This document shows, one piece after another, positions 1 to 8,207 of a stretch of 49,599 nt of DNA. The stretch is from assembly GCA_003170135.1 (NCBI GenBank), contig PMZR01000055.1:1-49599 (forward strand), given 5' to 3'. The notes beneath the pieces were generated by a model that saw only the letters and a list, made by a program, of their open reading frames with translations, was not told the DNA's origin and did no database searches. Numbering within the stretch: the stretch's first letter is position 1; every line of letters starts with the position of its first letter. Position numbers and translations under genes: made by a program. This DNA is from Acidobacteriota bacterium. Its GTDB lineage: Bacteria; Acidobacteriota; Vicinamibacteria; Vicinamibacterales; Fen-181.

Positions 1-1145
1 CCGGGCATCGCGTAGCGGTAGGTCTCCAGCTTCGGCCGCGGCTGCGCCAGCGCATCGATCACCCACAGATCCGCCACCTTGCGCTCGTCGCGGCGGACGA
101 CGGCGAACTTGCGCGAGTCCTTCGACCAGATGGCCTGGATGGCCGGCACGCGCGCGTTCTTGTCGGCGGTGGCCTGGTCGGCGGCCTCGCCAGTCGTCTC
201 CTCCTGCTGCTGCTGCTCCATCTGGGTCATCTGCTGCGCGCTGCGCGCGAAGCTGTTGTGGTCCTCGCCATCCTTGGTGAGTTGCACTTCGACGATCTTC
301 TCGTCCTTGTCGTTCTTCTGCGCCAGCTCCCAGGAGGCCGCATCCATCATGTAAAGGTTGTGGTTGCGGGCGAAGAGGATCGTCTTCTTGTCGGGCGAGA
401 ACGAGGCCCACCGCGGGCGGCGCGGCGCCTGGTAATTGTCGTCGAGGAGGTCGACCTTGCCGGTCGCCATGTCGTACTCGAAGCGCAGCGTCTTGTTGCG
501 GGGTGGAGGAGGAGTGGCGCTGCCGCGTCCCGCCTGCTGCTGTCCACCGCGCTGGCCCTGCTGCTGTTGCTGTTGGCCGCCGCGTCCCTGCTGGTCGTCG
601 TCTTGGGTGGCGGCGCCAGCGTCGCTGGCGTTGTCGTCAGCATCGGCGGCCGAGACGTCCGGTTCGGTCGTAATCTTCGGTTTCGCGGCCGTCGGCTTGG
701 CGTTGATCTGCAGGTCGCGCGGGACCTGGATGTCGAACTGGAAGGCCGCGTCCTTCTTCACGAAGCGCACGGTGCTGAACGGCAGGTGCTGCGCGTCGTA
801 GGGCTGACCGACCATCGTGGTCAGCGTCGCGGCCATTTTCGCGTGGTCGAACAGCGGCGCCTTGGTCTTCTTGGGCGGGTCAACCAGGTAGAACTTCCGG
901 CCGTCCCGCGTCTGGTAGGTGTACCAGAAGCGATCCCCCGTTTCGAGCCAGCGCGGCGTGACCGAGGTGTCGAACACGATCTTGGCGACTTTCTCGGAGG
1001 TCCACTGCGAGGCCAGGTCGTAGTTCGCTTTCGGGCTGGCCGGGTTCTGCGCCAGCGTCGGAATGGTGGCGAAGGCGACCGCGAGAGACAGGGCCAAAAG
1101 ACTGCGTTGAAAGGTGGTACGGGTCAAGACCAGGGACGGCTGCAT
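1..1145 (-). CDS. S9-family (prolyl oligopeptidase/DPP-IV-like) peptidase, N-terminal part
   Basis: The gene starts at 1145 behind a strong GGAGGAGG ribosome binding site and runs off the left edge, so only about 381 residues are visible. A signal peptide (hydrophobic LLALSLAVAFATIPTLA ending before QNPAS) predicts export. The following segment has beta-propeller character typical of the N-terminal half of S9 peptidases (PRWLETGDRFWYTYQTRDG, RWASFSPDKKTILFARNHNLYMMD, AIQAIWSKDSRKFAVVRRDE). A low-complexity insert rich in Q, G and R (roughly residues 165-190) interrupts the propeller, which is common in these proteins. The catalytic Ser-Asp-His domain lies outside the window, so the assignment rests on the propeller pattern. 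It is the last visible gene of the leftward cluster of amide and peptide hydrolases. Confidence 0.8.
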   Translation of the reverse strand, partial: MQPSLVLTRTTFQRSLLALSLAVAFATIPTLAQNPASPKANYDLASQWTSEKVAKIVFDTSVTPRWLETGDRFWYTYQTRDGRKFYLVDPPKKTKAPLFDHAKMAATLTTMVGQPYDAQHLPFSTVRFVKKDAAFQFDIQVPRDLQINAKPTAAKPKITTEPDVSAADADDNASDAGAATQDDDQQGRGGQQQQQQGQRGGQQQAGRGSATPPPPRNKTLRFEYDMATGKVDLLDDNYQAPRRPRWASFSPDKKTILFARNHNLYMMDAASWELAQKNDKDEKIVEVQLTKDGEDHNSFARSAQQMTQMEQQQQEETTGEAADQATADKNARVPAIQAIWSKDSRKFAVVRRDERKVADLWVIDALAQPRPKLETYRYAMP

Positions 1146-1262
1146 AACTCTCCTCCTCCAGGACCGCCAGACCAGACTGCGTCGGCAAAGTGCTCCCCGG
1201 ACGGCCGCAAAGCCGGGGAGCGACGGCGCGAACTGTACTCGTTTCAAGCTGAGGCGACAAGG

Positions 1263-1352
1263 CCGCAGATTCACGCAGATTCACGCGGATGGCGGTGCTC
1301 TTGGGGCGAAGTCCTGGTGTCCGAATCTGCGGAAATCGGCGAAAATCTGCGG
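1263..1352. repeat. Inverted GCAGATT-type intergenic repeat
   Basis: Copies of a CGCAGATT-containing unit (1263-1289) face inverted copies containing AATCTGCGG (1322-1352). The arms can fold into a long imperfect hairpin between two leftward genes. It may act as a transcription attenuator or be a dispersed palindromic element; it has no T-tract. Confidence 0.5.
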
Positions 1353-1382
1353 CTGAGTTGTGACGCGACGCGCGGCGTAACC

Positions 1383-2339
1383 CTACGCGCCCACCGCCAG
1401 GAACGGGTCGCCCTTGTTGATCGCGAGCGACGTCACCAGGAACAGCACGCTGCCATCGGCCGGTGATGTTGCCGTCTGCAACACGCGGCCCTCGTGATCC
1501 GTCACGCGGCCCAGGACCTGGCCGGATGTGACCTTGTCGCCGACGCCCACGGCCGGATACCAGAAGGCGTCGTGCTCGCTCCGCAGCCACAGGAACCGAT
1601 CGAGCAGCGTGCAGGCGGGGGTTTCCGGTGCTCCGCCCGGCAGCATCTTCAAGTGGCGCATGACCCTATCCACCCCGGTGCGCAGCGACGCGACGTCTTC
1701 GGGGGGCCAGATGCCCTGGCCGCCCGCTTCGGCGAGGATCGACGGGATGCCGGCCTTGGCGGCAGCCGCGTAGGCCGATCCAGGCGTCTCGCTCCGGACG
1801 AGGTAGTGAATGCCGAACACCTTTGCCATGTCGAACGACACGCGGTCGGTCTCGTCGTGACCCGAACGGAACATGATGGTGAACGGCACGAGCGCCTCGA
1901 TCAGGTCGCCGCCGTGCAGGTCGATGTAGTAGTTCGATCGCTTCATCAGGTTCTTGAACACCCAGTCGGCGACCTGGTCGGACGCCGTTCCGCCGGCGTC
2001 TCCCGGGAACACGCGATTGAGGTTCTTGCCGTCGAGCGGCGAGATGTAAATCGATCGGACGCCGAACCCCGCGACGTTCATCACCGGTAGGACGATGACG
2101 CGGCCTGCGAGGGTCTTCGGGTCGAGCGTGCGGCCCAAGTCGAGCGCGGCGGCGATGCTGGCATATTCGGCGGCGTGCACGCCCGCCGTGACGAGCAGCG
2201 TCGGGCCGTCGTGCGCGCCGTTGACGAGCCACATCGCCAGGCGGTACGGCTGGCCGGATACCGTGAGCACGTTCGAACCGAACGTCTTCTCACCGGGTTT
2301 TGCAGTCAGGGAGCCAATCGTCAGAGTTTCGTTCGCCAT
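1383..2339 (-). CDS. Succinylglutamate desuccinylase/aspartoacylase-family zinc hydrolase (M14-like)
   Basis: A 318-residue predicted cytoplasmic zinc amidohydrolase. The zinc motif H-x-x-E is seen at H55/E58 (TAGVHAAE), followed by the family motif DGKNLNRVFPGD (103-114), a third zinc ligand H142 (IDLHGGD) and a candidate catalytic glutamate E204 (ILAEAGG). The C-terminal part (VGDKVTSGQVLGRVTD) is a beta-barrel as in other family members. The frame stays open upstream through a heptamer repeat array, but the start at 2339 is preferred because AGGAAGG lies just before it and because the upstream codons are pure repeat. Family members deacylate N-acyl amino acids or related amides; the substrate here is unknown. 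It follows the creatininase-family gene in the same direction. Confidence 0.88.
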   Translation of the reverse strand: MANETLTIGSLTAKPGEKTFGSNVLTVSGQPYRLAMWLVNGAHDGPTLLVTAGVHAAEYASIAAALDLGRTLDPKTLAGRVIVLPVMNVAGFGVRSIYISPLDGKNLNRVFPGDAGGTASDQVADWVFKNLMKRSNYYIDLHGGDLIEALVPFTIMFRSGHDETDRVSFDMAKVFGIHYLVRSETPGSAYAAAAKAGIPSILAEAGGQGIWPPEDVASLRTGVDRVMRHLKMLPGGAPETPACTLLDRFLWLRSEHDAFWYPAVGVGDKVTSGQVLGRVTDHEGRVLQTATSPADGSVLFLVTSLAINKGDPFLAVGA

Positions 2340-2357
2340 TGTCGGATTCCTTCCTGA

Positions 2358-2590
2358 ATGAAGTGCGACGTGCGAAGTGCGAGGTGCGGAGTGCGGTGCG
2401 GGGTGCCGAGTGCGGTGCGAGGTGCCCAGTGCGACAAAGTGCGGTGCCGCTTCGCACGTCGCACTGGGCACGCTACAATCGCACAGCGCACCCCGCACCG
2501 CAGAGCGCACCCCGTACCGCACAGCGCACCTCGCACCGCACTCGGCACCCCGCACCGCACCCCGCACCCCGCACGTCGCACGTCGCACTA
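2358..2590. repeat. Long palindromic array of GTGCGNN heptamers
   Basis: The left half is a run of 7-nt units of the type GTGCGAA/GTGCGAG/GTGCGGA. The right half is the same unit in inverse orientation (CGCACNN). Together they form an imperfect palindrome of about 230 bp that fills the whole spacer between two leftward genes, ending just before the ribosome binding site of the downstream one. All the apparent reading frames here translate as Arg/Cys/Ala/Pro-rich repeats and are not genes. Confidence 0.85.
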
Positions 2591-2598
2591 CATTACGT

Positions 2599-3435
2599 TT
2601 ACACCGTCGCCAGCGGCCCCACCGAGCCGATCGGCGGCAACTTGACCTGCCGGAACTCCTCGATGAACTCGGCGTAGTAATTGGCCAGCCCTTCGTAGAG
2701 CGTCTCGCCCATCTCCTTCGTCGCGGCGCCCGGCGGAATCGTGAAGTCCTTCGCGGCCGTCATGCCGTACTCCATCATCGCGCCTGTGTCCGTGATGTCG
2801 GTCATGATGAGATTGACGGCCAGGTGCGCGCCCTTGAACTTCGCCGCCCGCAGGTCGTCGAGGGCGATGTTGGCGGTCAGCGGCTTGTTGACGGCGATGA
2901 CCGCCGATCGCATGTCGGGCAGCGTCGGATCGAGCGCCAGGATCATCGAGCTCTCGACGTAGCAGGCATGTCCGAGCGCCATCCACTCCGGGTTCACCAC
3001 GTGCGTCATTTCCCACCAGCACGCGACGGCCGCCGGCACGCACCGCTCGCGCAGCCATTCGCCGCAGCGGCGCAGGGCCACCGTGTTCCCGCCGTGCCCG
3101 TTCATGAACAGGATGTGCGTGGCGCCGTAGCGCAGCAGGTTCTGGCACAGTTCGATGTAGACGCGCGTCAGCGTGTCCTCGGTGAACGACAGCGTACCGG
3201 GAAACACCGCGTGATACTGCGCGTAGCCGACGGGGATCGTCGGCGTGACGATGACATTCGATCGTTCACCGACGCGCCGCCCGAGTTCCCTCGCCACGAG
3301 GAAGTCGGTCCCGAGCGGCAGGTGCGGGCCGTGCTGCTCGGTCGATCCGATCGGCACGACGACGAACGAGGTTCGCTTGAAGGCGGCCTGCGCCTGCGGC
3401 CACGTCATTCTCTCCAGCAGGAATCCTTCTGCCAT
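2599..3435 (-). CDS. Creatininase-family amidohydrolase
   Basis: A 278-residue predicted metal-dependent amidohydrolase. The N-terminal metal motif is GSTEQHGPHLPLGTD with E33, H35 and D44 matching the usual E-x-H...D ligands. NGHGGN (H114) matches the central motif. The family's HAGExETS stretch is present as HACYVESS, so E161 is kept but an upstream Glu is replaced by Tyr. The longer open frame upstream runs through heptamer repeats; the start at 3435 has AGGAGG about 8 bases before it. Family members open cyclic or linear amides (creatinine, mycofactocin precursor, formamides). Its location between an MFS transporter and an aspartoacylase-like gene suggests catabolism of an imported amide. 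Confidence 0.88.
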   Translation of the reverse strand: MAEGFLLERMTWPQAQAAFKRTSFVVVPIGSTEQHGPHLPLGTDFLVARELGRRVGERSNVIVTPTIPVGYAQYHAVFPGTLSFTEDTLTRVYIELCQNLLRYGATHILFMNGHGGNTVALRRCGEWLRERCVPAAVACWWEMTHVVNPEWMALGHACYVESSMILALDPTLPDMRSAVIAVNKPLTANIALDDLRAAKFKGAHLAVNLIMTDITDTGAMMEYGMTAAKDFTIPPGAATKEMGETLYEGLANYYAEFIEEFRQVKLPPIGSVGPLATV

Positions 3436-3449
3436 ATCAATGCCTCCTG

Positions 3450-3603
3450 ATGATGTGCGGAGTGCGATGTGCGCAGCGCGACGTGCGAAGTGCCGTGCCA
3501 AGTGCGTTGTGCGCGTGCGACGCGGCACCCCACCGCGCACTCCGCACACGAAGCACTTCGCACCCCGCACCGCACTTCGCACTCCGCACCTCGCACGTCG
3601 CAC
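3450..3603. repeat. Second palindromic GTGCG heptamer array
   Basis: The same design as the array at 2358-2590: GTGCG-type units on the left, CGCAC-type units on the right, filling the complete spacer between the MFS gene stop and the ribosome binding site of the creatininase-family gene. The unit order differs from the first array, so it is not a simple copy. Confidence 0.85.
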
Positions 3604-3607
3604 CCGT

Positions 3608-4903
3608 CTATCCCCTCGTCGTGATCGTCTCCAACCCGTGCCCCTGCGGCCCGGTCTCCACGCGCCGCAGCCAGATCGCGAACACCAGCGCCGCGATCCC
3701 GACCGTCGAGAACATCCACATGCCGGGGACATAGCCGCCAGGGTTGGCCGAGCTGGCGCCGAAGTGATCGTTCGACCACCCGATCGCCTGGTTGGCGACC
3801 ACCAGGCCGGCCTGCTGCACGGCGTCCATCAGGCCGTAGGCGAACCCGAGCCGCCGCTCGTCGACGACATACGCGATGCAGGGCCACATGACGGCGGGCA
3901 CGAGCGAGAAGGCGATGCCCATCATCGCCATCGGAATGCCCAGCGGCACGTCGGTGTAGGCCAGCATCAGGTACACCGGGATGAGCAGCAGCGAGCCGAA
4001 CATCATGAGCAGCGATCGCTTGCCGATGCGGTCGGCGAGCAACCCGAAGAGCGGCGTTCCCAGCATCGTGAACCCGGGCAGCATGCCCACCAGCAGCGAC
4101 GCGCTCTGCGGCGAGATGTGCTTGCCCTGGATCAGGAACTTCTGCGCGAAGGTGAGAAACGGGAAGATGCCCGAGTAGAAGGTGACGCACATGAGCACGA
4201 TCAACCAGAACGATCGGTTGAAGGTGAACGCTTCGCGCCAGACGATCCGGTCGCTGTTGCCCTCGGAGCCAATCGTGTAGCGCTTCTCGCCGCGTGACTC
4301 CAGGATCCAGTAGAGGGCCGCCCCCAGCACGCAGAACCCGCCGAAGCCCACCGCGAGCAGCAGCGGCCACTGCCAGTAGCGATACGCGGCCGCGGCCCAG
4401 GCGGGCGAGGTGACGGCACTCACCGTGCCGAACCGCTCGATCGTCCCCTTGACGCCGTAGCTGAGGCTCAATTCCTTGCCGCGGAACCACCGCGCGTTGC
4501 CGGCGATCGTCGCGATGGCCAGCGACTCTGCCCCGACACCGACAATCAACCGGCCGCACAGCATCACCGCGAGGTTCGGGGTGAGCGACGTGATGACCAG
4601 GCCCACGAACGTCGTCGCGCCGAACAGGAAGACCGCCTTCTTCGCGCCGATGCGATCGATGATGATGCCGCCGATGAGCACCATCACGATGTTCGGCAGG
4701 CTGAAGATGGCCTGCAGCGATCCGATGTTCGTGTTCGAGAAGTGCAGCTGGCGGCTGAGCAGCGGCGCGAGCGGGCCGATGCAGTCGAAGGCGTAGTAGC
4801 TGCCGTAGACCGCCACGCTCATCGCGAGCAGCACCGCCCAGCGGTAGCCGCGGCTCGGCTCGGGCTTCGTGACGGACGTGGCACCCGGCAGGTGATCGGT
4901 CAA
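3608..4903 (-). CDS. Major facilitator superfamily transporter
   Basis: A 431-residue membrane protein with about 12 hydrophobic segments. The loop between helices 2 and 3 carries an MFS signature (GGIIIDRIGAKKAVFLFG) and the same motif returns after the central loop (GLLADRIGKRSLLMMFG), showing the two six-helix halves. The Tyr-rich first helix (YGSYYAFDCIGPLAPLL) is seen in MFS carriers of the MFSD1-like and sugar/acid type. The gene precedes the creatininase-family and aspartoacylase-like genes on the same strand, so import of their amide substrate is a reasonable inference. The substrate cannot be read from sequence. Confidence 0.85.
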   Translation of the reverse strand: MTDHLPGATSVTKPEPSRGYRWAVLLAMSVAVYGSYYAFDCIGPLAPLLSRQLHFSNTNIGSLQAIFSLPNIVMVLIGGIIIDRIGAKKAVFLFGATTFVGLVITSLTPNLAVMLCGRLIVGVGAESLAIATIAGNARWFRGKELSLSYGVKGTIERFGTVSAVTSPAWAAAAYRYWQWPLLLAVGFGGFCVLGAALYWILESRGEKRYTIGSEGNSDRIVWREAFTFNRSFWLIVLMCVTFYSGIFPFLTFAQKFLIQGKHISPQSASLLVGMLPGFTMLGTPLFGLLADRIGKRSLLMMFGSLLLIPVYLMLAYTDVPLGIPMAMMGIAFSLVPAVMWPCIAYVVDERRLGFAYGLMDAVQQAGLVVANQAIGWSNDHFGASSANPGGYVPGMWMFSTVGIAALVFAIWLRRVETGPQGHGLETITTRG

Positions 4904-4958
4904 GCACGCACCTCGCGATGATCGGCGGATCTTATCCCAACCGAAGAAATGATAGAAC

Positions 4959-4979
4959 GGCTCCGGGCTCCAGGCTCCA
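4959..4979. repeat. Three tandem GGCTCCR heptamers
   Basis: GGCTCCG, GGCTCCA and GGCTCCA follow each other exactly in the spacer between the asparaginase-like and MFS genes. It is another heptamer array, with a unit different from GTGCGNN. A shorter GGCTCCA/GGCTTCG pair occurs after the cupin gene near 11340. Confidence 0.6.
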
Positions 4980-5047
4980 GCACGGCGGAAGCGACCTTGC
5001 GGGCGCGACGCGGAGCGGCCGCTGTAGTTTCTCGGAGATACGGTCCA

Positions 5048-5545
5048 CTAGATCGGTCCCTCCGCGGCCTCGAACACGCCCGTCTTCCTGTTCTTCCGCA
5101 CCTGGTTCCACCGGAAGTGTTTGCCGTTCATCGCGATGTACACGCCGGGCGGCAGCAACTGCACGAACGAGAGCGCGCTTCCCAGGTTGAAGAGGCCGTC
5201 CGAACTGCCGAAGGCGTACGGAATCATCGCGCCCGTCAGGACGATTGTCTTGTGCTCGACGCCCGCGGCCAGCGCCACGGCGGTCTCGACCATCGTGTCG
5301 GTGCCGTGGGTGATGACGATCTGCCCCTCCGGACATTCGCGACAGCTGTGGACGATGAGGGCGCGGTCGGCGTCGGACATCTCCAGGCTGTCCACCATCA
5401 TGATGGTGCGAAGCGACAGGTCCAGCCGGCAACGGCCGAGCCGCAGCATCTCGCCCAGGTGCGTATCCTCGAACGCGAGCCGGCCGTTGATCTCGTCGTA
5501 GGTCTTGTCGAAGGTGCCGCCGGTCACGAAGATGCGGATCGCCAT
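5048..5545 (-). CDS. Asparaginase-like protein, N-terminal domain only
   Basis: A 165-residue protein matching only the N-terminal domain of type I/II L-asparaginases. The TGGTFDK motif carries the nucleophile-equivalent T11, Y16 is close behind, ITHGTDTM gives T82/D83, and K99 precedes LTGAM. The enzymes are normally about 330 residues; the C-terminal domain, which completes the active site at the dimer interface, is absent and no remnant follows. Short stand-alone domains of this kind occur in bacterial genomes, so it need not be a pseudogene. The start at 5545 has only a weak ribosome binding site. It is the first gene of the leftward amide-hydrolase group. Confidence 0.8.
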   Translation of the reverse strand: MAIRIFVTGGTFDKTYDEINGRLAFEDTHLGEMLRLGRCRLDLSLRTIMMVDSLEMSDADRALIVHSCRECPEGQIVITHGTDTMVETAVALAAGVEHKTIVLTGAMIPYAFGSSDGLFNLGSALSFVQLLPPGVYIAMNGKHFRWNQVRKNRKTGVFEAAEGPI

Positions 5546-5979
5546 GGCGGACGATAGTACATCATCATGGAGTCCGGAGTCCGGAAGTCCGGGGTCGGAA
5601 GTCAGAGCCCGAGGATGGCGTGCATGATCTGGCCCCCGCGGTCAGCTGCTCGTTAGTTGCGACGAGCGAGCACGAGCGCTGTCGGGAACGACTACATCGA
5701 CGCGCATTCGCAGTCTGCAGATGTTTCGGTGCGCTACCGCCGGTCGCGCCACGGCGATCGCCCAACGCCGCGGCAATGTGACGTTTCCGGCGAATGCAGC
5801 TACGTGGCACGCCGGGTGCATTTGGCCGCGGCGCTCACACCTCAACTTCCGGAGTTGGTGCTTCATGCAACAGTGGTGGGTCGCGTTGGAGCAGCTGTCT
5901 GCGCTGCTGCGGGATTCGCAGTGGACGCCTGCCTGACCGGTGAACCTTCCTTGACGGCCGCGATTCGAGGCGCAGGCCG
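5546..5979. other. 434-bp gap without a recognisable gene
   Basis: Short frames exist on both strands, but none has a convincing start, ribosome binding site or family motif. A GTCCGGA heptamer array occupies 5572-5607. The rest (5640-5940) has ordinary composition and no T-run terminator. I see nothing else there. Confidence 0.5.
5572..5607. repeat. Tandem GTCCGGA-type heptamers
   Basis: Five near-tandem units: GTCCGGA, GTCCGGAA, GTCCGGG, GTCGGAA, GTCAGAG. The same unit recurs at 14596-14623 inside mobile DNA. Confidence 0.7.
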
Positions 5980-8157
5980 TCACAGGGCGTCGGTCTCTGG
6001 ACTGCCGAGGGCGTTTTCGGTCGCGGCTTCGACCGCGCTGGCCAGTTCCTCAGGCAGCACCGGCTTGGTCACGTGCTGCTGGAAGCCGCTCGCGAACGTT
6101 CTTGCCCGATCCTCTTCACGGCCGTAGGCGCTCAACGCGATCGCGGGAATCCCCGACATCTCCCGTACGCGGCGAATCAGCACGTAGCCGTCCTCGCCCG
6201 GCATGCCGATGTCGGCGATGAGGAGGTCGAACGGCCTCGCCTGCAGTTCTGCCATGGCTTCGCCTGTTGACGCCGCCATGGTGACCTGCGCCTTCCGCTC
6301 TTCCAGCACCGCCTTCACCAGTTGCCGCGCGTCCGCCTCATCGTCGACGACCAGGATCCGTAGGCCCGCCAACCGCCCGGTGCGTGCGTCGGGTTCGACC
6401 GGCGCCGCGCCGGTCTCGGTTGGCCTGGCGCCATCGAACGCGCCAGGCGCCGGGCGATGACGGGCTCTGGCCGGAAAGCAAATCGTGAACGCTGCGCCGC
6501 GCCCTTCGCCCGCCGATTCCGCCCGCACCGTTCCCCCGTGCAGTTCCACCAGATGACGAACGATGGCGAGGCCGAGGCCCAGCCCGCCGTGCTGGCGTGA
6601 GACGGACGAGTCGGCCTGGGAGAACCGATCGAAGACCGAGGCCAGAAAGGCCGGCGGGATGCCGATGCCGGTGTCGGACACCCGAACGGCAACCTGTGGG
6701 CCGTCGCGGTAGAGGGTCAGGGTCACGCGCCCCTGTGCCGGCGTGAACTTCACGGCATTCGACAGCAGGTTCCAGAAGACCTGCTGCAGGCGGCTGGCGT
6801 CGCCTGACACGATGAGGCCCGGCACAACGTGAACGTGCAGGTCGATGCCCTTTGCCTGGGCCGCCAGACGCACCGATTCGATGGTCTGGTCCAGGACGTC
6901 TGCCAGATCGACGTCGCTCGGCTCGATGGTCACCTTGCCCGTGATGACGCGCGACACGTCCAGCAGATCGTTCACGATCTGCGTCTGTACGACGGCGTTG
7001 CGGGCGATGACCTCAATCGCCTTGCGCGAGGAAGCCGCGTCGAGGTTGCCGCCGAGCAGCATCTGCGACCAGCCCACGATCGCGTTCAAGGGCGTGCGCA
7101 GTTCGTGCGACAGCGTGGCCAGGAACACGTCCTTGCGCCTGTCCGCTTCGCGCAGCGCCTCGACGGTGCGCGCGTGGGCGGCCCGCAATCGCAGCACCTG
7201 CACGCCGTAGCCGAAGTCGTTGGCGAGCCGCGTCAGCAGCCGCACTTCCTCGTCTGAGAAGGGATCGGGTTCCTTGCAGTAGATCGTGAGCGCGCCGAAC
7301 ACCCGACCGTCGGCGCTGAGGGGGAGCGCAATGGAAGACCCGTAGCCGCGCCGGACCGCCTGCTCGCGCCACGGCGCGAAGCACGGGTCGGTGAGCATGT
7401 TGCGGCAGATGCAGGTTCGCCCGGTGCGGATGGCCGTGCCGGTTGGGCCGCGGCCGCGCTCGGTGTCCGCCCACGTGATCTCGAGCGTGTCGAGGTACCC
7501 CTGCTCGAAGCCGGCCGAGGCCACCGGCAGTACGGTCTGCGATTCGTCATCCTGCGCCAGGCCGACCCACACCATCGCGTGACGGCACTCCTCGACGATG
7601 ATGCGGCAGACCTCGTCCAGGTAGGCCGCCTCGTCGGTGGCCCGCATCAAGGCCTGGTCGCTCTGGCTGTAGGCGTGCAGCGTGCGATTGAGCTTGCGCA
7701 GCTGGTCTTGTTCGTGGGCGCGGCGGGCGAGCGTCTCGCGCAGAACCGTTTCCGCTTCGACGCGCTCGGTGAGGTCGCTCCACACGACGACGGCGCCGGT
7801 GGGCCGGACATTCGGAGTCACCGGCGTGGCGGTCACCTCGTAAACCCTCGAGCGTCCCGCGAGATCCGTCAGCCGGCAGACTTCGGGTGCGACCGTCTCG
7901 CCGCGCAACGCGCGGCGGGAGGCCAACTGGGACGGCTCGATCGGCTGGCCGTCGAACGACTCGACGTTGAGCTGCGCCACTGCGGTAAGGTAGGACTCGA
8001 CGCCGAGGGCGCTGAGGTCGAAGCCGAATGCCTCAACGGCGGCGCGGTTGACGCGAACGGGCGTGCCGGCGCCGTCGAACACCACGACCGGCTGTCGCAA
8101 GGCGTCGAGAATCAGCGCCAGGTCGGTCGAATCACTGGAGCCCGCGGTGTACGACAC
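5980..8157 (-). CDS. Hybrid sensor histidine kinase (PAS-GAF-HisKA-HATPase-REC)
   Basis: A 725-residue predicted soluble hybrid kinase with no membrane helix. Order: PAS domain (about 10-130, PVVVFDGAGTPVRVNRAA), GAF domain (about 170-325, with RTCICRNMLTDPCFAPW), HisKA with phospho-acceptor H351 in SHELRTPL, HATPase (N box NLLSNAVKF, G1 DTGIGI, G2 GLGLGLAI), then a C-terminal receiver with acidic pair DDE at 605-607, phospho-acceptor D649 (LIADIGMPGEDG) and K698. All catalytic residues are present. The start at 8157 leaves about 50 bases to the next leftward gene. No output partner lies nearby, so the receiver probably passes the signal to a phosphotransfer protein elsewhere. Confidence 0.93.
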   Translation of the reverse strand: MSYTAGSSDSTDLALILDALRQPVVVFDGAGTPVRVNRAAVEAFGFDLSALGVESYLTAVAQLNVESFDGQPIEPSQLASRRALRGETVAPEVCRLTDLAGRSRVYEVTATPVTPNVRPTGAVVVWSDLTERVEAETVLRETLARRAHEQDQLRKLNRTLHAYSQSDQALMRATDEAAYLDEVCRIIVEECRHAMVWVGLAQDDESQTVLPVASAGFEQGYLDTLEITWADTERGRGPTGTAIRTGRTCICRNMLTDPCFAPWREQAVRRGYGSSIALPLSADGRVFGALTIYCKEPDPFSDEEVRLLTRLANDFGYGVQVLRLRAAHARTVEALREADRRKDVFLATLSHELRTPLNAIVGWSQMLLGGNLDAASSRKAIEVIARNAVVQTQIVNDLLDVSRVITGKVTIEPSDVDLADVLDQTIESVRLAAQAKGIDLHVHVVPGLIVSGDASRLQQVFWNLLSNAVKFTPAQGRVTLTLYRDGPQVAVRVSDTGIGIPPAFLASVFDRFSQADSSVSRQHGGLGLGLAIVRHLVELHGGTVRAESAGEGRGAAFTICFPARARHRPAPGAFDGARPTETGAAPVEPDARTGRLAGLRILVVDDEADARQLVKAVLEERKAQVTMAASTGEAMAELQARPFDLLIADIGMPGEDGYVLIRRVREMSGIPAIALSAYGREEDRARTFASGFQQHVTKPVLPEELASAVEAATENALGSPETDAL

Positions 8158-8207
8158 GGATCACCCTGCCAGCGGGGGCGGTCGATTGAGAGGCGGCGCG
8201 GAGCACG

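Noticed and set aside
258..1466. Long rightward frame at the left end
   Set aside because: It is antisense to the S9 peptidase gene, which has a signal peptide, propeller pattern and strong ribosome binding site.
2358..2590. Possible CRISPR array in the GTGCG repeats
   Set aside because: The unit is 7 bases with no constant-length unique spacers, the orientation inverts midway, and there are no cas genes.
2377..3450. Long rightward frame across the heptamer array and the creatininase-family gene
   Set aside because: It begins in repeat sequence and is antisense to a gene with clear catalytic motifs and a ribosome binding site.
5640..5660. Integron-type attC site suggested by a GTTAG motif
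   Set aside because: No paired inverted core sites and no integron integrase are present.
5657..6127. Rightward frame upstream of the histidine kinase 3' end
   Set aside because: It runs into the antisense of the kinase gene and has no ribosome binding site or recognisable domain.
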